This document shows positions 54,514 through 62,631 of a DNA stretch of 64,000 nt, one piece after another. This stretch comes from Brevundimonas sp. (GTDB taxonomy: Bacteria > Pseudomonadota > Alphaproteobacteria > Caulobacterales > Caulobacteraceae), in contig QFQU01000007.1 of the NCBI GenBank assembly GCA_003248965.1, positions 67,273 through 131,272 on the forward strand. Reading direction: 5' to 3'. Position 1 is the stretch's first letter. Every line of letters begins with the position of its first letter. A program made the position numbers and the translations under genes. The notes below the pieces were generated by a model. The model made no database searches. It saw nothing but the letters and a program-made list of their open reading frames with translations, and had not been told where the DNA came from.

Positions 54514-54517
<4 letters not shown>

Positions 54518-55491
54518 GCGTCACCCGCAGCGTCGTCACCGGCGTCGGCTCTTATCTTCCGGAGCAGATCGTCACCAACGCGGACCTGGCCAAGGTCGTC
54601 GACACCTCCGACGAATGGATCCAGGAGCGCACCGGCATCAAGCAGCGCCACAAGGCGCGCGACGACCAGCCGACCAGCGACCTGGCCGTCGAGGCCGCCA
54701 GGAAGGCTCTGGCCGACGCGGGCAAGGCCGCGGCGGACGTCGATCTGATCATCGTCGCCACGACGACGCCGGACATGACCTTTCCGGCGGTCGCCGCCAT
54801 CGTCCAGGCCAAGCTGGGGGCGCCCGTGGGCGTGGCCTTCGATGTGCAAGCCGTCTGCTCGGGCTTTGTCTATGCGCTGAGCGTCGCCGACGGCTTCGTC
54901 GCGCGCGGTCTGTCGAAGTGCGCCCTGGTGATCGGGGCCGAGGAAATGACCCGCTTGATGGACTGGACCGATCGGACGACGTGCGTCCTGTTCGGCGACG
55001 GGGCCGGCGCCGTGGTCCTGGAGCCGCGCGAAGGGCAGGGGACCGCCGAGGATCAGGGCATGCTGGGCTTCGCTCTGCGCGCCGACGGGTCCAAGACCGA
55101 TCTGCTCTACGTCGATGGCGGCCCGGCGACGAGCGGCACGGTCGGTCACCTGCGTATGGCGGGCAATCAGGTTTTCCGTCATGCCGTGGTCAACATCGCC
55201 GAAGGCATCACCGCCGCCTGCGCTGCAGCCGGAATCCAGATCGCCGATGTCGACTGGTTCGTGCCGCACCAGGCCAATCAACGCATCATCAAGGGCGTCG
55301 GCGACCGGCTGGGCCTGGACGAGAACAAGGTGATCTCGACCGTGGCCGTGCACGCCAACACCTCGGCCGCCTCCATCCCGTTGGCGCTGGATGCGGCGAT
55401 CAAGGACGGCCGGATCAGGAAGGGCGACATGGTCCTTCTGGAGGCCATGGGCGGCGGCCTGACCTGGGGCGCCTGCGCCCTGCGGCTTTAA
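54514..55491 (+). CDS. fabH: Beta-ketoacyl-ACP synthase III (FabH)
   Basis: Starts fatty-acid synthesis by condensing acetyl-CoA with malonyl-ACP. 325 residues with the Cys-His-Asn triad: C115 in QAVCSGFVYAL, H252 in VPHQANQRII, N282 in HANTSAASIPL. SDEWIQERTGI near residue 32 and TDRTTCVLFGDGAGA near 152 fit the family. GTG 54514 overlaps the plsX stop (GTGA). Followed by ihfA. Confidence 0.96.
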
Positions 55492-55568
55492 GACCCCTTG
55501 GGGCATTGATTTTCCGGGCTCTTTGCGGCCCTATGATTTCGAGCAGGTCTCACCACAGCGGGGATAGG

Positions 55569-55877
55569 ATGGCAGGCCAACAGACGGTGACGCGCGCGGA
55601 CCTCTGCGAGGCCGTGCATGAAGAGGTCGGTCTGTCGCGTCAGGAGTGTTCGGCCCTGGTCGAGCGCACGCTGGAGTTGATAGTGGAATCCCTGGAACGC
55701 GGGGATACGGTCAAATTATCGGGCTTCGGCGTCTTCCAGGTCCGCGAAAAGCGCGCTCGCATGGGCCGCAACCCCAAGACCGGCGAACCGGCGGCCATAA
55801 ATCCGCGTCGGGTCATTAGCTTCCGCGCCTCGCAAATCATGAAGAGCCGGGTTCACGACGCCGTCGTCGAGGACTGA
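55569..55877 (+). CDS. ihfA: Integration host factor alpha subunit
   Basis: A 102-residue HU/IHF-family DNA-bending protein. TVTRADLCEAVHEEVGLSRQECSALVERTLELI and GDTVKLSGFGVFQVREKRARMGRNPKTGEPAAINPRRVISFRAS, with the P-N-tip region RNPKTGEPAAI, identify IHF-alpha rather than HU. ATG 55569 is the family start; an in-frame ATG at 55533 would add 12 non-conserved residues. IHF is a co-regulator of flagellar and cell-cycle promoters in Caulobacter. Followed after 5 bases by the MerR gene. Confidence 0.95.
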   Translation: MAGQQTVTRADLCEAVHEEVGLSRQECSALVERTLELIVESLERGDTVKLSGFGVFQVREKRARMGRNPKTGEPAAINPRRVISFRASQIMKSRVHDAVVED

Positions 55878-55882
55878 GGCCC

Positions 55883-56290
55883 GTGGCCAAGAGCGCCGGG
55901 GCCTTTCGCACGATTTCGGAAGCGGCCGACGAGGTCGGCGTCCCTCAGCACGTCCTGCGGTTCTGGGAAACCAAATTCACCTTCATTTCACCGGTGAAGC
56001 GAGCCGGCGGCCGACGATTCTATCGCCCGCAGGACATCGCCGTTCTCCAGTCGATCAAACGGTTGCTGCACGACGACGGCCTGACGATTCGCGGCGTGCA
56101 GCGGCTGCACAAGGATCAAGGTCTGAAGAAGCTGATCGGCGCAGAAGCCGTCGCCCTGATCGAGGACGGCGAAGCGACGCCGACGGCTGCGATTCATGAA
56201 AATTCCGACGTCCATCCAGCGCGTCTTGGCCTGATCCTGGCCGATCTGGAGGCCGCGAAGGCCCGATTGGACGCCGTTCTCGATCGGTAG
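55883..56290 (+). CDS. MerR-family transcriptional regulator
   Basis: 135 residues. FRTISEAADEVGVPQHVLRFWETKFTFISPVKRAGGRRFYRPQDIAVLQSIKRLLHDDGLTIRGVQRL is a MerR winged HTH of the type found just after ihfA in alphaproteobacteria. There are no conserved metal-binding cysteines, so its signal is unknown. The C-terminus (LGLILADLEAAKARLDAVLDR) is a short coiled-coil dimerisation helix. It starts at GTG 55883. Confidence 0.93.
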   Translation: MAKSAGAFRTISEAADEVGVPQHVLRFWETKFTFISPVKRAGGRRFYRPQDIAVLQSIKRLLHDDGLTIRGVQRLHKDQGLKKLIGAEAVALIEDGEATPTAAIHENSDVHPARLGLILADLEAAKARLDAVLDR

Positions 56291-56312
56291 GTGGAAAACC
56301 TGCTTTTAGCGT

Positions 56313-56340
56313 TTGCGGCGCGCGAAACCGCCGTCTATAG
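56313..56340 (+). promoter_or_regulatory. Likely sigma-70 promoter for tRNA-Pro (GGG)
   Basis: TTGCGG (56313-56318), 16-base spacer, CTATAG (56335-56340), only 10 bases before the tRNA 5' end. The -35 hexamer is identical to that of the tRNA-Pro(CGG) promoter at 2096. Confidence 0.4.
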
Positions 56341-56350
56341 GGAGCGCCTT

Positions 56351-56427
<77 letters not shown>

Positions 56428-56454
56428 TCTAAATCATTGATTTGGAATGGTTTT

Positions 56455-56482
56455 GAAGGGGCCGCCGTACGGCGGCCCCTTC
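56455..56482. repeat. Perfect 13-bp inverted repeat after tRNA-Pro
   Basis: GAAGGGGCCGCCG (56455-56467) pairs exactly with CGGCGGCCCCTTC (56470-56482) across a 2-base loop. There is no T-run on either side, so it is either a weak tRNA terminator or a binding site at the island edge. Confidence 0.6.
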
Positions 56483-56494
56483 GCAGTTCCGCCG

Positions 56495-56514
56495 TGGGGC
56501 ACATATGGGGCACA
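56495..56514 (+). repeat. Tandem TGGGGCACA repeats at the island edge
   Basis: TGGGGCACA occurs at 56495-56503 and 56506-56514, an 11-base period (one helical turn). Such paired short repeats just downstream of a tRNA resemble arm-type integrase binding sites, but no integrase gene is visible. From 56428 to 56551 there is no gene. The rest of the gap to 56866 is covered only by a weak minus-strand frame. Confidence 0.5.
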
Positions 56515-56551
56515 AGCTGCGATTCGCTCTCGTGACTTGTTCAGCGGTTCC

Positions 56552-56866
56552 CTACCCGTGTCGCCGCTTTTCAAAGGTCTGCCCGGCTTTCTCGGGTGCC
56601 GCGACGGGCTTGGGGAGTCTCGGGCCTGGGAAGCACGTCGGCCATGCCCTGAGCATTGCCAAGAACGAGTATCGATGTCCGGCTGCCCTGGCCCGGCTCA
56701 ATGACTGTTGCTGACTCGAAAGCGACCTTGGGAGCGTCCGCTTTGCGACGAGGCCCCACCGGCCGGTAGCCTTCAACTGCTCCCTGTAAATGCGGCCACG
56801 GTGATGCAACTGCTGCAGAATGGGAGGTTGTGTCTCCACGGCCCGGAGGATTCGAGCAATGTCCAC
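56552..56866 (-). CDS. Possible small protein, translationally coupled (low confidence)
   Basis: An open frame of 104 residues starting at GTG 56866, which shares its first base with the TAG stop of the upstream 216-residue gene (TAGTG). The first ~47 residues (VDIARILRAVETQPPILQQLHHRGRIYREQLKATGRWG) look like a helical, basic, possibly DNA-binding segment. Afterwards the composition becomes irregular, and the neighbouring frame looks more protein-like (PKVAFESATVIEPGQGSR), suggesting a frameshift or decay. No family recognised. Confidence 0.3.
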   Translation of the reverse strand: MDIARILRAVETQPPILQQLHHRGRIYREQLKATGRWGLVAKRTLPRSLSSQQQSLSRARAAGHRYSFLAMLRAWPTCFPGPRLPKPVAAPEKAGQTFEKRRHG

Positions 56867-57516
56867 TAGCCGTGCGGCGCAATCGGCTGGTCGGGATCTT
56901 CCTTTCGTCCTGCATCTTCGATCGCCTTGCGGAAACCTTCGGCGACATTCTCGGCCGCGCTTTCGCCAAGGCTCGCATACCGTCCAGCCTCGCTCAGTCG
57001 GTAGAGCTTGGGCTCCCTCAGTGAGAGGAGTGCAAAGTCATCCGGGGCGTTGCCTTCGTCGTAAAGCTCAGGAAACAGCGACAAGGCCGAGTAGACCGTG
57101 CGGGCGTTGATAGCCGGCTGAGCGGTGTTCCAGATATGGACAGCGGTCGAGGTGCGACCGAGGCGTATTCCGAAGTCCGGTGTGAACGTCACTTTGAACA
57201 GACCGGAAGCGTGCGCGTAGGTCGCCGGCTTGAACGTCATCAGCTCCCCCGGATTGGCCGCGCGCCACGTCGCAAGGCGCTTCAGGGCCTGGCTCGCAGA
57301 CGACCGTTCCGGCGCACGCTTGATGGAGGTCAGAGACTGCAGGATCTCATCGAGCGACGCTTCTTCTCCGAGAAATCGGGACGCCCCCCGTTTCATGCTG
57401 CGGTGGAAATCGTAGCCGCCTTTCCCACCTGCAACCCGGCCACGGATCGCGGTTCCGCGGGGCTTCTCATTTAGAGAGAGCAGTTTGAGATAGGCGGAAA
57501 AACCGAACGTCGGCAT
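56866..57516 (-). CDS. Hypothetical protein of genomic-island type
   Basis: 216 residues, soluble, no signal or membrane segment. It opens MPTFGFSAYLKLLSLNEKPR, has a basic region (GRVAGGKGGYDFHRSMKRGASRFLG), a central ATYAHASGLFKVTFTPDFGIRLGRTSTAVHIWNTAQPAINARTVYSALSLFPEL, and an acidic C-terminal helix (LGESAAENVAEGFRKAIEDAG). The composition is coherent over the whole length, so it is probably a real gene. I do not recognise a characterised family. It may be co-transcribed with the 46-residue gene upstream. Confidence 0.65.
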   Translation of the reverse strand: MPTFGFSAYLKLLSLNEKPRGTAIRGRVAGGKGGYDFHRSMKRGASRFLGEEASLDEILQSLTSIKRAPERSSASQALKRLATWRAANPGELMTFKPATYAHASGLFKVTFTPDFGIRLGRTSTAVHIWNTAQPAINARTVYSALSLFPELYDEGNAPDDFALLSLREPKLYRLSEAGRYASLGESAAENVAEGFRKAIEDAGRKEDPDQPIAPHG

Positions 57517-57583
57517 GGATTGGTGTCCTTGGAAGGCGGTGACTGGCGGCCGCGCGGGACACGGCCGCCAGCGAGGGCTCCGA

Positions 57584-57724
57584 TCATTTGCCCTTGTTGC
57601 GGGCCTGGGTGAGCGCCGAGGCCGCCGCAGTTTTGGCGGCGGCGGACGACTTGGGATTGCTGAGCACCTTTCCGGCGGCGCTGGCGGCGCGCGGCGAGGT
57701 GGTTTCGTTTCTTTGCTTGGTCAT
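57584..57724 (-). CDS. Small basic protein (46 residues)
   Basis: MTKQRNETTSPRAASAAGKV, then LSNPKSSAAAKTAAASALTQ and ARNKGK. It is rich in Ala, Ser, Thr and Lys, a pattern I recall from many short alphaproteobacterial proteins of unknown role with a KVL-x-(N/D)P-x-(S/A)-S-x-AAKTAA(A/G)SAL core. ATG 57724 is preceded by GAGAAACC. It sits between the 216-residue gene and the divergent higBA operon and is below the size usually reported. Expression is likely from the 57725-57859 intergenic region. Confidence 0.65.
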   Translation of the reverse strand: MTKQRNETTSPRAASAAGKVLSNPKSSAAAKTAAASALTQARNKGK

Positions 57725-57783
57725 TGGATGGTTTCTCTGCGGAGCGACGGGAATCGCCGTTCACCCGTCGACTATGTCCTGTT

Positions 57784-57821
57784 CCCAAAATGGGCGCAAT
57801 ATCATTGTTCCCATCATGGGA
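57784..57821. promoter_or_regulatory. Two palindromic operators upstream of higBA
   Basis: CCCAAAATGGG (57784-57794) and TCCCATCATGGGA (57809-57821) share the CCCA-N3-TGGG core with centres 26 bases apart, about 2.5 helical turns. They lie 39-76 bases before the higB ATG and just before TTGACA (57830-57835), and so are good candidates for HigA autorepression sites. TTGACA with TAGTGT at 57853-57858 would start transcription at or inside the higB start codon. Confidence 0.6.
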
Positions 57822-57859
57822 CCGTTAACTTGACAATGCGAGTCGGATAAGCTAGTGTC

Positions 57860-58177
57860 ATGCGTGTGATCACGAGAGGGGCGCTTCAGGAGTATTGGGA
57901 GCGGCCGGGGCGCGAGGACGCCGAGGATCCTCTCAAGGCTTGGTACGCCGAAGCAAAGTCGGCTGCCTGGCGATCACCTGCAGACATCAAGGCCCGCTAT
58001 CGCTCCGCGAGTTTCGTCAGCGATAACCGGGTGGTCTTCAATATTGGCGGCAACAAACATCGGCTTGTCGTCCACCTGAACTACGGGCTGGGGATCGTGT
58101 TGATCAAGTTCGTCGGATCCCATGCGGAATACGACGAAATCGACGCGGCAACCGTTGGCGGAAGAGGTCGGTCATGA
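57860..58177 (+). CDS. higB: HigB-type toxin (RelE/ParE-superfamily mRNA interferase)
   Basis: 105 residues. MRVITRGALQEYWERPGRED, then WYAEAKSAAWRSPADIKARYRSASFVSDNRVVFNIGGNKHRLVVHLNYGLGIVLIKFVGSHAEYDEID is a complete HigB_toxin domain, with the ARYRSAS and FNIGGNK(H/Y)RL(V) motifs of the family. Such toxins cleave mRNA on the ribosome. Toxin-first order and a 4-base overlap with the antitoxin gene are typical of higBA. GC content is lower than in the core genome, consistent with transfer. Confidence 0.92.
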   Translation: MRVITRGALQEYWERPGREDAEDPLKAWYAEAKSAAWRSPADIKARYRSASFVSDNRVVFNIGGNKHRLVVHLNYGLGIVLIKFVGSHAEYDEIDAATVGGRGRS

Positions 58178-59367
58178 TGATGGTGAAGCCTGTTCGCACC
58201 GAGAGCGACTACGAAGCCAATCTCGCTCGCGTCGAAGAGCTGATCGACGCCGAGCCGGGTACGCCCGAAGGGGACGAGCTGGAGGTCCTGGCGACGCTCA
58301 TCGAGCGCTATGAAAGCGATCGCTATCCGATCGCGCTGCCTACGCCTCTGGCGGCCATCCGCTTTCGCATGGAACAGAGCGAACTGACGGCGCGCGATCT
58401 GGAAAGCTACATCGGCTCGCGTTCACGCGTTTCCGAGGTGCTCAGTGGAGCCCGGCCGCTCTCAATCAGCATGATCCGCTCGTTGAATGAACATCTCGGG
58501 ATACCGGCTGAGGTTCTGATCCGCGAAGAGCCGAAGGCTGGCGAAAAGGGCGGTTTCGAACTCGCCAAGCCGGCAGCCAAGCAGCTTGTCGCCTGGGGCC
58601 TCATGAACGCCAAGGAGTCGTTTGACGCGTTTCTGGCCAGAGCGGTCTGCGGTGCCGCGGCGCCAGCGATGCTCCGAAAAACGAGAACTGAGCGCACCAA
58701 CGCGAAGACCGATTTCACTGCAGTGCATGCTTGGTGCGCGGCTGTTCTGTTGCTTTCGGAAAACGAGACAACGGCTGGGAACTTCGACGAGAATGCAATC
58801 CGGAAGTTTGAGGTCGTGCGGGAGCTTGCCAGGCTCAGCGTCCATAGCGACGGCCCGCAGCGCGCGAAGGCGATGCTGAACGACCTCGGGATCATCCTGG
58901 TTGTCCTGCCACATCTTCCTGGCACGCATTTGGACGGGGCCGCTTTAAGACGGCCGAGAGACGGCGTGCCGGTCATCGCGCTCACCCTACGCCGCGATCG
59001 GATCGACAATTTCTGGTTCACGCTTCTGCATGAACTCGCTCACGTCGCCTTCCACCTGACGGCCGATCGCACCTACATCCTGGATGACCTCGACATCAGC
59101 AGTTCCGAGGAATTCGAGAACGAGGCAGACAGGTTGGCCCGGGTGGCGCTCATTCCGGACGAAGAGTGGGACGCGTGGAGTCGCAAAGGCGCCTATGCGA
59201 GCCTTGCTGACGTTCAATCCTTTGCACGGCAGATGGGCGTGAATCCCGCAATCGTCGCCGGCCGCTGGCAGATGACGCACCGGGACTATCGCAAGTTTTC
59301 CAAAATGCTTGGGCACGGCACCGTCCGACCAAACTTTCCTGATGTCGTGCCGTCGGCAACCCGGTAA
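58174..59367 (+). CDS. higA: HigA-type antitoxin fused to an ImmA/IrrE-family metallopeptidase domain
   Basis: 397 residues, about three to four times a normal HigA. Residues 5-120 are the antitoxin: a helical N-terminus, then an XRE HTH (LTARDLESYIGSRSRVSEVLSGARPLSISMIRSLNEHLGIPAEVLI). After a linker comes an ImmA/IrrE-type zinc peptidase: LHELAHVAFHL with H286, E287 and H290, and a downstream Glu in SSEEFENEADRLARVALIP (E317) as the likely third ligand. In relatives this peptidase cleaves repressors. Here it could process HigA itself and so control toxin release; that is inference. Overlaps higB by four bases. Confidence 0.88.
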   Translation: MMMVKPVRTESDYEANLARVEELIDAEPGTPEGDELEVLATLIERYESDRYPIALPTPLAAIRFRMEQSELTARDLESYIGSRSRVSEVLSGARPLSISMIRSLNEHLGIPAEVLIREEPKAGEKGGFELAKPAAKQLVAWGLMNAKESFDAFLARAVCGAAAPAMLRKTRTERTNAKTDFTAVHAWCAAVLLLSENETTAGNFDENAIRKFEVVRELARLSVHSDGPQRAKAMLNDLGIILVVLPHLPGTHLDGAALRRPRDGVPVIALTLRRDRIDNFWFTLLHELAHVAFHLTADRTYILDDLDISSSEEFENEADRLARVALIPDEEWDAWSRKGAYASLADVQSFARQMGVNPAIVAGRWQMTHRDYRKFSKMLGHGTVRPNFPDVVPSATR

Positions 59368-59582
59368 GAGCAACGGCCTGTGCGCCGTACCGGACCGAAG
59401 ATCCGACACTGTCGAGAGGTCTGCTATTTGGGCAATCCGCGCAGGTCAGCTCATGGCGCACCACTAGGCCGCCCTGATATTGCCGCCCGGCGAAGTGGAC
59501 CAGATTACGCGTGACGGGATATTGGTCTTGCACGGAAAACCGAAACCGGGTTCTCTCGCAACCGTGACGGGAAGGGGAGGTC

Positions 59583-60525
59583 TTGTTGCGCAGATCAACC
59601 CAGTTGGACCCCAACGGCGAGCGGGTCCTCGTCAGCAACGACTTCGGCGACTACGCGGTCCTAGATGCGGATACCCACGTCCGGCTGCTCAAGGGAGAGC
59701 TCACGCCCGGCGAGCCGAGGTTCAGGGATCTTGAGGGGCGAAGCCTGCTCGAAGATCACGGACCGGAGCAGTGGACCGATCTGGAGCGAGCGGCCCATGC
59801 GACTCGGAAATCGTTCCTGCTGGAGGGGCCCTCGCTCCACATCTTCGTCGTCACCCTGCGCTGCGATCACAGTTGCCAGTACTGTCAGGTCTCGCGCGCG
59901 GCGGTGGACGCCTCGGGTTTCGACATGTCGAGGCGGGACGCCGCCTCCGCCCTCGATCGGGTGTTCGAGTCGCCCTCGCCGGATCTGACGATCGAGTTCC
60001 AGGGAGGAGAGCCCGCCCTGCGGTTCGACCTCGTGAAGCAGATCGTCGAACAGGCCTTGCAGCGGACTGAGACCGTCGGGCGTCGCCTCAGCTTCTCGAT
60101 GGTGTCGACGCTCCATCATCTGTCGGACGAGGACCTCCTATTCTGTCGCGATCACCAGATCCGGTTGTCGACCTCGATCGATGGGCCGCCGGACCTGCAC
60201 GACCGCAATCGTCCCAATCCCACGCGGGACAGCTGGGCGCGGACGATCACCTCCCTGGAGCGTGCGAGGGCCGTGTTGGGCCCCGAAGGCGTCAGCGCCC
60301 TACCGACCCTGACACGCGCCGCCCTGTCGGATCCGATACGACTGATCGACCATTACCGGGCCCTCGGCTTCCCCTCGATCTTCCTTCGGCCAGTCAGTCC
60401 TTACGGTTTCGCGCTGAAGACGCGTCGGGCGATCGGGTACGACATGGCCGAGTTCGCCGTCTTCTATGAAGCGGCGCTCGACTACATCCTCGATCTGAAT
60501 GCGCGGGGGGAGGCGTTCGAGGAGA
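59583..60525 (+). pseudogene. hxsB: HxsB-like radical SAM maturase, 3' truncated
   Basis: About 314 residues of a roughly 500-residue enzyme. The N-terminal VLVSNDFGDYAVLDADTH precedes the radical SAM site C94-x3-C98-x2-C101 (TLRCDHSCQYCQVSR), IEFQGGEPALRFDL (GGE motif) near 140 and STSIDGPPDLHDRNRP. Homology stops after ALDYILDLNARGEAFEE near base 60525, so the C-terminal half is lost. HxsB works with HxsA, HxsC and HxsD to modify His-Xaa-Ser repeat proteins; none of these is in the window. TTG 59583 has AGGGGAGG just upstream. The gap 59368-59582 holds no recognised gene. Confidence 0.72.
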
Positions 60526-60573
60526 GGGGCGGCACGCCGCGCGGATCGTCGAGTGTCTGGCGGAGGCGTTCGC

Positions 60574-61406
60574 ATGGCGCGGCTGATGTCTTTCGTGTCG
60601 CTGACCGCCCTCGTCGCCCTGCCGGGCTGCGCGCCGGCCACGAATCCGGGAGCGGGGGCGTCGCCGGTCCCGTGGACGCCGCAGGCCGTCTCGACCGAGA
60701 ACTACGAGTCCTCCCCGACATTCACGCCCGATGGACGGGAGATGTATTACGTGGCCGCCGACCGCAACTTCCGGAACTACCGGATCCTGCGGTCGACCTG
60801 TCAAGCCGGCGACTGGTCGTCGCCCCAGCCGGCGCCCTTCGGGCTTCCGCTTCCGGTGATCGAGGCCGACCCCTTCGTGACGCACGACGGCCGGCGTCTC
60901 TATTTTATCTCGTCGCGCCAGGCCCCGGACCGCGAGGACTTCGACATCTGGCATGTCGAGCGCGGGGCGGACGGGGCCTGGGGGCCGGCTGTCAGATTGC
61001 CCGAACCGGTGAACTCCGAACACGCCGAACTTCTGCCCAGGGTGACCGCCGACGGGACGCTCTATTTCGGTTCCGACCGGCCGGGCGGCTACGGTCAGAG
61101 CGACATCTACGCCGCGACCGAGGACCGCCCGGGCCAGTGGACGGTCCGCAACGTCGGGCCCCCGGTCAGCACCGTGGCCAACGATTACGAGGCGGACGTC
61201 ACAAACGGAACGGCGCGTGGGTCGAGGTCGGGCGGGGGCCCGGCCGGGACGACGTGTTCCAGGTCGGACCGCTGCAGTCGCCTGGAGGCGACCGGCTTCT
61301 TTTCGCCCAAGCCGATCCGAGTCGATCAGGAGAACTCCACCTGTTCGATCTGCGATCAGACCCCGACCTCGCCTGGCCGCCATGCACGGCCTCCGCCGGA
61401 GACTGA
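60574..61406 (+). pseudogene. PD40/TolB-like beta-propeller lipoprotein, frameshifted
   Basis: Starts at ATG 60574 with GGAGG upstream; lipobox LPGC at residue 19 (SLTALVALPGCAPATNPG). WD40-like PD40 repeats are clear: SSPTFTPDGREMYYVAADR, EADPFVTHDGRRLYFISSRQAPDREDFDIWHVER, HAELLPRVTADGTLYFGSDRPGGYGQSDIYAA. After NDYEADV at about base 61200 the frame shifts. The rest continues in another frame as NGAWVEVGRGPGRDDVFQVGPL, SPGGDRLLFAQADPS and GELHLFDLRSDPDLAWPP to the TGA at 61404-61406. Some repeat residues are missing at the join, so a deletion with frameshift is likely. Confidence 0.75.
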
Positions 61407-61542
61407 AAATTCCGCGAGAACGAGGGAAAGCCGGCATCTGGCGAGCCGCTTCCGGACGGGCGGCGACCGGCCGCCGCCAGGCGGATCGCCGGCGGTGGGC
61501 GTCACGGACGGCGGGACCGGACCCTGCGCGGGCCGCCGGCTG

Positions 61543-62535
61543 TCAGGGCGTGGCCATCGAGGGCGAGGGCGAGGTCACTGGGGACGGGTGGAAAGTGGAG
61601 CCTTGCCGCGCCGCGGCGGTCTGTCCGGCGCTGGTTCGGCCGGCCTCGATCCGGGCGAGCTCCGACCGAAGTTCGGCGTTGAAGGTATCGGGCTCCTCGA
61701 TTTGAACGAAATGACCCGCCCTGGAGATCTTCCGGGCGCGGAAGCCGGGAACCAGCCTTTTTGCAGCGGTTTCATCGACCGGCATCATCTCGCCGATAAT
61801 GGCGACGACCGGCATTCGCAGGGCCGAAGCCGTCGGCTTCGGGTCGTAGCGCATCAGCGCCTCCATGGACGGCACGGACACCGATGGGGGCGCGGTCGCC
61901 ATGTCGTCGGCGATCCGGCGGGCGAGGGCGGGGTCGGACCGTTCGGTGAAAAACGTCTCGAGGACGAAGCCGCGAGTGGTTTCCATCGGCTGCCGTCGCA
62001 GCCCGGCCAGCAGCATCTCCGCCCCGGCCTCGTCGGTCGCCTGGCCGTCCAGGTCCTGCAGGCTGTCCACTCCAACAACGCCGATCACCCGCTCGGGGAG
62101 CAGACGAGCGGCCCCGAGGGCGGCGTAACCGCCCATGGAGTGGCCGATCAGGATAATGCGCCGGTGCGGCAGCGACCGGACCACTGCGGCGACGTCCTGA
62201 CCATAGGCCGCCATCGACCACCTCCGCCGCTCCGCGCCCGACCGGCCGTGTCCCGCCAGGTCCACGGCGACCGTCGTGTATTGGTTCGAGAAGGCGGGGA
62301 CCTGTGCGTCCCAGTAGCCGGAGTCGCAGGACCAGCCGTGGATGAACACCAGCGCCGTCTGGCCCGCGCCCGCGACGGCGAAGGCGATCTCGGTCCCATC
62401 CGCCGAGCGGACGGTGCGGGTCCCCGCCGGTGCATCGACCGTAGTTTTGCTGGACGGGCCGGCGCCCGGCTGCATCTCGCAACCGGCGAGGGATGCTCCG
62501 ATCAGGAGTGCGCGGATCATCTGTTTCAGGCGCAT
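61543..62535 (-). CDS. Alpha/beta hydrolase lipoprotein
   Basis: 330 residues from ATG 62535. Lipobox ASLAGC places Cys at 19, so it is membrane-anchored and faces the periplasm. The fold is complete: ALVFIHGWSCDSGYWDAQVPAF (oxyanion HG), VDLAGHGRSG, the nucleophile S133 in ILIGHSMGGYAALG, the acid in GEMMPVDE, and the late His in RAGHFVQIEEPDTFN. The substrate is unknown. The frame remains open upstream into the broken esterase, giving a 570-codon frame, but lipobox and start show this is a separate gene. Confidence 0.88.
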   Translation of the reverse strand: MRLKQMIRALLIGASLAGCEMQPGAGPSSKTTVDAPAGTRTVRSADGTEIAFAVAGAGQTALVFIHGWSCDSGYWDAQVPAFSNQYTTVAVDLAGHGRSGAERRRWSMAAYGQDVAAVVRSLPHRRIILIGHSMGGYAALGAARLLPERVIGVVGVDSLQDLDGQATDEAGAEMLLAGLRRQPMETTRGFVLETFFTERSDPALARRIADDMATAPPSVSVPSMEALMRYDPKPTASALRMPVVAIIGEMMPVDETAAKRLVPGFRARKISRAGHFVQIEEPDTFNAELRSELARIEAGRTSAGQTAAARQGSTFHPSPVTSPSPSMATP

Positions 62536-62631
62536 TGACGGTCTTCCGGGGTTGGCGTTGGAACTGGTGATGGACCGGCCCGGGGCGCTTCGAACGCGCC
62601 GAAGGGTCGCTCGGAGGGTCGGGATTCGAAG

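Noticed and set aside
56455..56482. Classical intrinsic terminator after tRNA-Pro(GGG)
   Set aside because: The stem is perfect but no T-run follows on the plus strand, and only AAAACC on the other; kept as an inverted repeat.
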